Both the position numbers and the translations under genes were made by a program. 64,000 bases of DNA. Source: Colletotrichum lupini (lineage: Eukaryota; Ascomycota; Sordariomycetes; Glomerellales; Glomerellaceae). Shown here piece after piece: positions 55,818 to 64,000 of this stretch. How positions within the stretch are numbered: the stretch's first letter is position 1; every line of letters begins with the position of its first letter. The DNA is taken from contig NC_064681.1 of NCBI RefSeq assembly GCF_023278565.1, positions 868,001 through 932,000 of the forward strand, given 5' to 3'. Below the pieces are notes generated by a model. The model was not told the origin of the DNA. It saw only the letters and a list, made by a program, of their open reading frames with translations, and searched no databases.

Positions 55818-58800
55818 TCTTGAGGCAACCTGAGACTTGCAACAAAAAGACGTACACGGGTGATGAGCAGCAAGTCACGGGCACGTTTGAAAGAAGACAA
55901 GCGACAAAAAAGCAAGGATGGTAACCAAAGTCAATTAACATGACCAAAAGGCAAAAACATACAACACTAGGTATTCGCTGGTCGTCACCGACCCAACTAC
56001 TAATCCGGCCCTCATTGGCTTATCTATGGGAGAGCGGACGGGATCCCGAGTTTTCCAATGGGTATGGTCGTATGTGCTAGAGCTTGGAAAACAAACGCAC
56101 TGAGTAGCAGGTTTGAGAGAAATCCTCGTTGTCCCAGCCCCAAACATACAACGATCCTTTTGCCCGTTCACAAATCTCAAAAGACCACTGAAAGGCTAAG
56201 ATTGTCAACAGCAGGCACTAGTCTTCGAATACCCTCCAAACTACGAAACGGCGAAAACGGAGGAAGCAAACCGTCTCGAAGAGCAACCCCCAAGCCCTGC
56301 CCTCCGTTGGCTGACGGCCGGCCGGCACACATACACACACATACACTTCACCGGATTTACCGGCTCTCGCCCCTCGCGCCCCCGGGGGTGAGCGGTCGTA
56401 CCAACCATAGTACGGGATAGCGTCCTCAAGAATACGGGACACACGGAGGATATTGGCCTTTCCGCGTGACAAATCGTATTACTAGCCAGCCCTCAGAAGC
56501 CGGGGGAGAAGAAGGGCTGCAACCACGACACACATACACGCACACCACCATCTTCGGAAACCAAGCGGCGGTTGGTCGGTGGTGGTATCCGGCTGTCTCG
56601 GCGCGTTGCCCGGAGTAAAAGCATCGAGCGAATCGGATAGTGTATATGCCATATATCGCGAGATCTTGCATCTCTCTTGACAGCCACTGCCACAGCCAAC
56701 CACTTGGACGAAAGGAGCAAGCCAGCGTAACATTTGGGATTCTGCTCGTCTCCCTTCTAGGAGACAAGTAGGGGAGGGGAGGGGCAGGGGAGAAACCACA
56801 CAAAACTCTGCTTTGCTTCTTAGGAGCTTTGCTGGCCCCGGGTTGGACGGCAACAACCGACGAGCGACTGGTACCCTTGTCTCGGGTATGGAACACGACA
56901 GAATAACTTTCTCCCCAATCCTTCAAAGGCGTAACCTTTGGACGAATGGTCTATCAGACTGCAACGTTGACGAGCGAACTGTCAAAATCCCCTCTTTCTG
57001 CGGCGCCCGGTCAGTCGACGAAGGGGGCGCATCAGATGACAGTCTCGCAATTTGAAAATAGAAAGAACCGAGTGATTCGAAAGCCCTGAATGTGCCACAG
57101 CATCATGCTGAGCTGAGCGTCTTGCTTCGCTGGCTCGGGCTTGACCTGTTCGAGGCCGGTCTGCTGCATGAGGTATGCCTGGCACATCCAAAATTGGGCG
57201 ACGCGGCCTGTTCTCAGAACGAAGCATGAAGTGGATGGCGAATATGGGGATTACGGCCGTTCGTGCCCTCACATACCCAACACCAAGGCCACCTGCAAAT
57301 GTGCTCGTTGGCTAGCGTGCGCCCAGAAAGGCGTTTCCCTCGAGCCGCAACGCACTAGCACAGCTGCAGACGGGCACAAATGCTGGGAAGAGTGCCTCCC
57401 AATCCAATCGCAACGCTTGAAGCGCTTGAAGCCACAACCCCTCACCTGCAAGCCGCAAGCACTGTCTGATCTGACCAAGTATCGGCAATCGGCTCCCTTC
57501 CTGAGAACCAATGGCGGCGTTTTAGGGCAAGGCTAGGCGGGAAACGCCTGGAGACGACGGGACGTGCTGCAAACATGACCCGTCTCGGCATATGAAGCTC
57601 TTGTAAGGTCAGTGCAGGCCCCTTTCCTTACCTAACGTCCCATAGCTTCATCGCCTCAAGGCGACCGCGTTCCCTTAGAGCGTTAGACCATCCCAGGTCG
57701 ACCTGGTCTGAACATTGGTAGTGCTACCATCTGAGGGGAAGTGCTCGGAACCCTCCCGCGCCAGCCTTGTTTCAACGACGCCCTATCAAAGAGAAGCAGC
57801 GACGATGTTGACTGGGAGGCATAGCAGACGGCGAGCTGGCCTGATGGAGTTCAACGCCTTTCCACCCCGCTTGGGCCAGCGGCTGCCAGGAGCCAGACGT
57901 AGGATGCGGAACGCAGGACTTAGGAGGAGCGGCCTACATGCTCGATCACGACGCCGCGGGTGGTCGTCCTGAATCAAGTCCACCATGGCAATCATGACCA
58001 TGCCTGGTATGTGCGTCTGCGGGAAAGCGGGTTCGATGTTTCGATGGATAGAAGTTTGCCTGAGGAAACTAATCATTGATAAGTAGACGCGTCTGTGTTA
58101 GCTTATTCAAAGACGTGGTGAAAGCAAGGAGGAAAGACCTAGCAGAGTCTCCATAGAGGCGGTTGGTGAATGAGAGGATTGGTGAAGAAAGTCGTCAAGG
58201 GCTGGTAGGCCAGGATGCAACGTGGGAAAAACCTAGTGCGGGCTGTGCAGGGAACTGTACAAGGGTTCGACGGACCACTCGCATCTCTGGAATCTTTGGG
58301 CGGAGATCAGACGATGCGGCTGATGGAACAGAGATCGACCGCTCCTCCAGCCTGAGCTAGTGTAGTCGCCCACCGTCCACGGGCTTTAGCCTATGTGCGT
58401 CGACCAGGGAAGGCGTCCTGTTCGTTCTGGAAGAACGACACGTTGAATCGCAGCGAGTCTCTCGGACTGGGGAGTCTGAGAGTGGGTGACATTGACAAGC
58501 CCACTTCATATCGTTGTAGGCGGGCCGGAATTAGAGTTCGCAACTATGTTCGGGAATTAAGGCCACCAGCCATGGTTTGCCGCCGAGAGAAGAGGGTTTG
58601 AATTTTGGAATGTTGGAATGATGGACGTGGATATGTGAACTGTCAATGTCATCCGGTACCGACGGACATCGAAGGTCGGGCTGTCTGTGGTTCCTTATTG
58701 GAGGCGGGTCGTGAAGGATGGATGGAAAACCAATGGTACGAGACAATACGATATGACCAGCCGCGGGCCGGAACGGCATTGCTGATCAGTGCAGGTAGGG

Positions 58801-61800
58801 CAGTTGCAGGCACTCGATGGTCTCACTGTCGAGTGCAATGACAGGCGCAGGCGACGACAGTTTCCAGTTTTGAGTGTGATTGATTCACCGGCTCGTTGGC
58901 TAGATGGCAAGCGTAAGTGACTGATCATGTATTCCTTCCCAAGTTTCCCATGGAATTGTACTAGTGGTATGCAGGAAGCAATTGCTCACCTTTTGGCAGG
59001 TCTGGGTTGGTGTGTGGTTGGGCTGGTGGCGGCACTAATTCACCTAAACGACATGGGAGCCGCTGCCGCCATGCATGTCGAATGCGGCCGGTCAACGTTT
59101 CCTTGGTACCGACGTCGCGACTCGAGCCCAATGCGGTTCGCTCGTCAACATATGCATGCATATGTATGTACATTTATCCGCACATGAATAGTGCGGCACG
59201 TAGCGATGCCCTGCAGTGCAGCCAGGCGCCACTATCTATGCCCTCGTAGCATACCGCAGTAAGAGACTTGACGCGGCATATTCTGACATCTGCCCTCTGG
59301 TGACGTGGATATCGATGGTTTGCTGTTTGAACGGCGCATGCACACATCACGTCCCGTCCTGTACGCCCCTCAATTTGCATCATGTTGTACGTGCGTAAAG
59401 GACCGTGTTCGAAGCTGACGTGGATAGCGTAGTATCCGTACCGGTTGCTGGTGACATTCTTGTTGTGTATTTTGTCTGGGGAGTCGCGCCGCATCGACGC
59501 ATCGAATGCGCAGCAACGGTGCAGAATCGAAGCGGTGACCCTCAGGTAGGCGAGAAACAAATCGAACAAGAAAAAGAAAATTTCAAGCACAGAATCTGAG
59601 CGTGCCGGATTCAGTGCAGCGCAGCAGATCCGGGGGTCCCTGTTCGACAACGGACGCGGACAGGGAGTTGGATGGAAAACCAGACGAGCAAATCGCATCC
59701 ATTTGCTGGCCAGCAGCCCGGATAATGGAATATTGCCGATTACAGAGTCCCCTCTGGTTTATGGGTCTCCCGGTTGGATCGTCAGAGTTGTGTGGAGCAC
59801 TAGGAGACGTTCAGTCCAAGTTCCCAACTCTCCAGCCAGTTCTCCAACCAGTCTCCAATCCTTTCCAAGCCAGTCTCATCCCAATCCCAAACGACTTTGC
59901 GGGCCGAGAGTCGCAGGGTGCACGGAAGTTGTCGAACAGGGGCTCCTAGCTTGACGGCGGGAATCTGAGCGTCACAGTTCAAAGGGTCACCTTCAGTCGT
60001 CAATGTGAAGGTCTGAAGAGGGTTGAGACCGTTGACTTGACATGGGCATTCTGAGCCTAAAGTCAGCTTTGTTTATCGTCGTCTTTCGCAACCGATTGGA
60101 TCCTGAGATTGAAGCTTGTGGTGAGCCCCTGCATGGTTTGCTTCGCCGCCAAGTCTGTCTCCCGCACCCAGCTGCACGTCCGTTCCGGCGCGGTTCGCGA
60201 TTGGATTATGAGCTGGTTGACAGGTGCAGCAAGTGTGTGGATGAGGTTGACTCGAGTAAGTAACAAGCTCTGCTCGCTGGCATGACATACCATCGATTTT
60301 CATGCCCAGAAAGCCGCCGATACAGGCCTATTCGTGAGGTTTTCGTACAGAGAGCCGAGAACGAGTCTGACCTTGCCGGTGGGATCCGAATAAAACGGCG
60401 ACAGGCTGCGAACCGCCGACAACGGCCGGTTATCTCGAAAAAATTTGAACTTTTCTCATGCCCCGGAGGAGAGTCGCATGCGCGGTTGGAAGTCTCCTGG
60501 CCTGCCTAAAAATAAGATAGGGACAGGTGGTGAAAGCAGCCGGGCGTCGTCTCTGGAACTGCAACGCAGCAGCGTCTTTCGGCAACTGTCAAGCTGATCT
60601 CATTTCGCGTCATCCGAAGCCATGACAGCTGGGTGGTTGGGGGTGAAGGAAAAGAGGATATTGTTCAAGTAGTTGGAGAAGGTTCAGTGCAGCTAGCCAT
60701 GATGTGTTTCTTCATCATCCATGTGCTCCGAACGGTAAGTTCCATCGCTTGCCAATCCACCGGGACCGTGGGAAATGATGATGGGATGGTTAGGCGCGGC
60801 AGCGTAACATTGTCTAAAGGAAAAAAAAAAAGTTGGGATTCATCTTCCGCAGGCTCAAGGTATGTGACCGTGTGCCTGTAGTATATTCCATAGTGTATCC
60901 GTACTGTCTGGCTTGATCCACGTCCATCAAACGGCAAACCGGGTTCCATTATGCTGGGAACCTAAGTGGTGGGGGAGCGGTACTTTCCTGCATCTGAGAT
61001 CGTGGTTCCATCCGGAGGGGAAAAGCGGAAGATTTCTTGTCTTGACGAGAGACGGGAGGAGACGACAGTCCCAACGACAGGGAAGCGGTGCCTTTCGGGT
61101 TAGAGGAGCGAAGTGGAGTGGGAAGACCCGTGTGTGGTCCCGCCGGTGGTGCTGTGGACGGATATTATCTCGTACGGTTCTCGGCAAGGTATGGTATACG
61201 CTTGTTCACAATTATGTCAGAGTTGTGTGTTTCCTTATCTGCCGCCAGTACGGCGGGTGAAAATGGGCGCAATGTATGGGATGACTGCAGAATTCGAAGT
61301 GAGGAAGGAAGTCAGGGTGAAGTGGAAGAAGGCACGTTTCTCGCAGCATATGCACTTACATCATACATGCACACGTACATAGAGGCACATGCATCTAGAC
61401 GGCAGCGATCTTCGGTTTACTTCAACCCCCGCATTGACCAGGGGGCCCTCTTCTAGACCCTGCTGGGATCCTCCCATGTTGCTTGAACCTGCGTTTCCCT
61501 TTTGGGACATTCTTGCGAAACGTCCCTTGACCTCCTCTTTCTCCTCATCCCATCCAAGTCCCTTTCCTCACACTTCTCACCTCACCTCGTGCCTCGCTCC
61601 TTACACCTGTCCTGTCTTCAACTCTTCTCTCACAAACCAAACGAACGCCGTGACAGCTTTTTTCTCAGACAAGACATGCAACTTGTACCTTCTCGAGTTT
61701 CTGCTAGCTCCATTCCACCATTCAAGCCCCCTCCTCACCCCGGTCCCATGATCCATCTCCGTCTCCTCCTTCTCTGACCTTCACGGCCACCTCCGAGTCC

Positions 61801-61974
61801 TTCCTTACAAGTTACCTGCCCCTTTCTCCATCGTCATGTCGTTCATATCTCTCCCCTGCCCTCCTACGGTGTACCCAAGGTACAAGGGGCCCTCGTCTCT
61901 GGGCGGATCAACTGAATTGAAACATGTTCTACTGTGTATTATCCACTCAGTCTTCTTTCTGCCCGGTGCCTCAG

Positions 61975-61994
61975 GACTGACTGACTGACTGACT
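61975..61994. repeat. (GACT)n microsatellite
   Basis: Five copies of GACT in the C/T-rich region upstream of the F-box-like gene. Confidence 0.8.
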
Positions 61995-62945
61995 ATCCAA
62001 TCCTTACCTGCTCTCTCCTCGCTACTCTGCTGCTAGTAATCGCAGCAAGTACCTTGCCCTCGCCTTCGCGGCTTGACACACGCAAGTGTCTCCAAGACGT
62101 AGCTCTGTGAGTGTGGGTGTGAGGTGTGAGGTGTGTGCCAGGTACTCGCGCGAGTCTTCTCTTTCCAGCTTGTCTCTCTGCTTTCCTCAGTCAGCTGGAG
62201 CTGTTACGGATGGTAGTTGATACAATGGCTGGCCTGTCTCAGCTTTCCTTTCCAAACCTGACCCGTCCAGTTTTGTCGTGCCGAATGTTAGCCTTGAAAA
62301 GTCTCTTCCCTCCACCCTTCCTCTCTGCAGATGGTCTGTCCTTCCAAGTTCCCCATCCCTCATCTGCTCTTCTTCCCGTTCCCTTGGCCTTATCCTGTCT
62401 AATCATATCGCCTGGGCGTATTTTATTCTTATTTTTGTTCTTTTCTGTCCATTCCCAATCTGTTTTTTTTTTTAAGTCCGGGGGCTACTAGTCTTGTCTC
62501 ACTTAACCCTTGCCTTGCCTTGCCCTGCTGTCATCATCATATCTGAGTTGGCCGGTCCGCGTCGGGCCAATATTGCGACTCCATTCTCGTGGGTTTCCTT
62601 CCCCCATACTATTTCGATCCAAGGTACATTGCGTTGTACCGTACGTACACCTCGACACATCAGCCCCATACACGCACATACGGATACCCATACACATACA
62701 TATACACATGCGTACATACGTACCCAGCAAGCATCCTTCTGCACCTCACCTTGTCTTCTTCTTGCAGACGGCTTCTGCGAGTTAATGTAGATGGGCCCCC
62801 GTTGACCCCATCATATCCCCATCCAGCCCATCCCGGCCCTCGATCCGACCACTCTCCTCCACCGGTACCTCCTCATCTTCACTACGCCATCTGCTCCTCG
62901 TTGTCGGCGTTCCTCTAGTCGCTTCCGTCCCGCAGTCGCCACACG

Positions 62946-62960
62946 GCTAGCTAGCTAGCT
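62946..62960. repeat. (CTAG)n microsatellite
   Basis: Short self-complementary tetranucleotide run about 280 bases before the F-box-like start codon. Confidence 0.75.
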
Positions 62961-63236
62961 GCTGCTGGCTTACTTGGGTCATCTAACTGTACCCGCTCGT
63001 GACATTGTCCGCAAACAGATTAGCCCCGTCTGTCAACTGGCGGATCATGACTTCGGACCATCCTAGCTCTCTTCAACAGCACAACACCTTCGAATTTGAT
63101 GGAACCGTTGATAAGACCCTTACTTCCCCCCTCTGTGCCAACCACGAGGTCTCTTCACCTGCTACCTTTCCTCGATACCTCTCCCCTCCCCTGACTCTCT
63201 CCTGCTCCTACATGTGGAAGCGCCACATGTCGGCGA

Positions 63237-64000
63237 ATGGCTACCGCATCCTCCCTCCGTGCAGCGCCACAGAAATGGTCTCTGAATGACCTCAGCTCCG
63301 AGCTGCTGGCTCTCATTTTCGAGCAGGTAGGTTTTTTGAGCGGTTGACAATGCTTCAATGGCTACGCCACTCCTCCTATCCCGCAATTGCTTACCAAGAT
63401 TTTCCAGCTCCGAGAGATAGACGAGCGCGCCCTTGCTGCTGCGCGGTGCTTGTCCAGGCGCTTTGAGGCTATCGCAACTCCCGTCACCTACCGTACGATT
63501 TGCCTCAACGAGCGCATTGTTGCTCCAGACGCCGAATCGCGGTATCCTAATCTCTTGCGCAATGTGTCGTCCTATACGAACCACGTCGTCACACGGAGCG
63601 ACCTAGACCCTGACGGCATTCGGCGGGTGCTGGACAGGGTCCAAAGGCTAAAGACTGTGCGGTATGCTGACAGTGGTCTTCACAGCTTTTGGAAGTGATT
63701 TTCTGACGATACTCGCAGATGGCACTATGTCGATGCTGAATTCCGATCAGGACGACTCTGGCTTCCGTCAGACGTGCTCAACCCCCAGCAGACACGATTT
63801 AACGGCACGAAACTGTTCGTCGAGGACTTGCCCCTGCGAGAATTCGAGGGACAACTACGAGACACCTACGTCCGAGCGATTCCCACAGACCTTCTTGTCT
63901 CGCTCAAGCTTGCGAGTCCCGCCCCGCCGCTCACGACACGATTGAATTCCCTAAAACAGCTGCTCCTGCTCTCCCGCCGCCTGGAGACATTTCACTACGA
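63237..64000 (+). CDS. F-box-like protein, 3' end outside the window
   Basis: Probably the substrate-recognition subunit of an SCF ubiquitin ligase, with leucine-rich sequence after the F-box; fungi have many such proteins of unknown target. The ATG at 63237 gives MATASSLRAAPQKWSLNDLS. Inferred exons: 63237-63326, 63408-63661 and 63719 onward. The F-box-like part is LNDLSSELLALIFEQ joined to LREIDERALAAARCLSRRFE and TPVTYRTICLNERI, the usual order of F-box helices (L..LP.E.L..I, then L..ARLVSRRF, then LY..I). Donors are GTAGGT and GTATGC, acceptors CCAG and GCAG, with phases in register. The third exon is open to the end of the window (WHYVDAEFRSGRLWLPSD, SLKQLLLLSRRLETFHY). Confidence 0.72.

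Larger units (their letters stand above)
55818..63236. other. Gene-poor region
   Basis: About 7.4 kb with no ORF I can assign. Minus- and plus-strand frames of 80-175 codons exist but lack domains and conserved strings. CA-rich segments lie at 56324-56348 and 62641-62720. The stretch 61.4-63.0 kb is C/T-rich on the plus strand and is probably the promoter and leader of the F-box-like gene at the end of the window. Confidence 0.5.

Overview
The window looks like nuclear DNA of a filamentous ascomycete (Pezizomycotina, most likely a Sordariomycete; genus not determinable by eye). The evidence is short spliceosomal introns of about 50-75 nt with GTAAGT/GTATG donors, a HET-domain gene, a Zn(II)2Cys6 gene, a DUF6536-type membrane protein and full-length relatives of fungal Sec2, Pmt1, Prp21, Snx3, Rim2, Lsm7, Pan3 and Ubx2. 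Gene density is low, with long non-coding stretches rich in simple repeats.

Layout. 1-3.8 kb: two broken genes, a 5'-truncated DUF6536 membrane protein carrying three in-frame TAG codons and a frameshifted fungal gene of unknown function. 3.8-12.7 kb: no convincing gene. 12.7-14.7 kb: Sec2-type Rab exchange factor (+). 15.6-18.8 kb: Pmt1-type protein O-mannosyltransferase (-). 18.8-21.6 kb: divergent spacer with a tRNA-like relic. 21.6-23.2 kb: splicing factor SF3A1/Prp21 (+). 24.8-25.5 kb: sorting nexin Snx3 (+). 27.3-28.7 kb: Rim2-type mitochondrial carrier (-). 29.6-31.8 kb: Zn2Cys6 protein with its zinc cluster in mid-protein (-). 31.8-38.8 kb: 7 kb divergent spacer with minisatellites. 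38.8-39.7 kb: LSm7 (+), convergent with PAN3 (40.5-43.4 kb, -). 45.4-47.0 kb: Ubx2/FAF2-like ERAD protein (+). 49.4-51.2 kb: VHS/GAT (Lsb5-like) protein (+). 52.5-55.8 kb: a large HET protein with duplicated ubiquitin-interacting motifs (+). 55.8-63.2 kb: no convincing gene. 63.2-64.0 kb: 5' part of an F-box-like protein (+) running off the end.

Most genes are housekeeping: secretion and glycosylation (Sec2, Pmt1, Snx3, GAT protein, Ubx2), RNA metabolism (Prp21, Lsm7, Pan3) and mitochondrial nucleotide import (Rim2). The most unusual item is the HET protein that joins an intracellular HET domain to two clear UIM ubiquitin-binding motifs made by a tandem 48-codon duplication. It is third in a run of three same-strand genes that all carry ubiquitin-linked modules. 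Splicing also stands out: four inferred introns end in AAG instead of YAG, and PAN3 appears to have a GC-AG intron. All exon structures were worked out by hand from splice signals, reading phase and remembered family sequences; none was checked against transcripts or databases.
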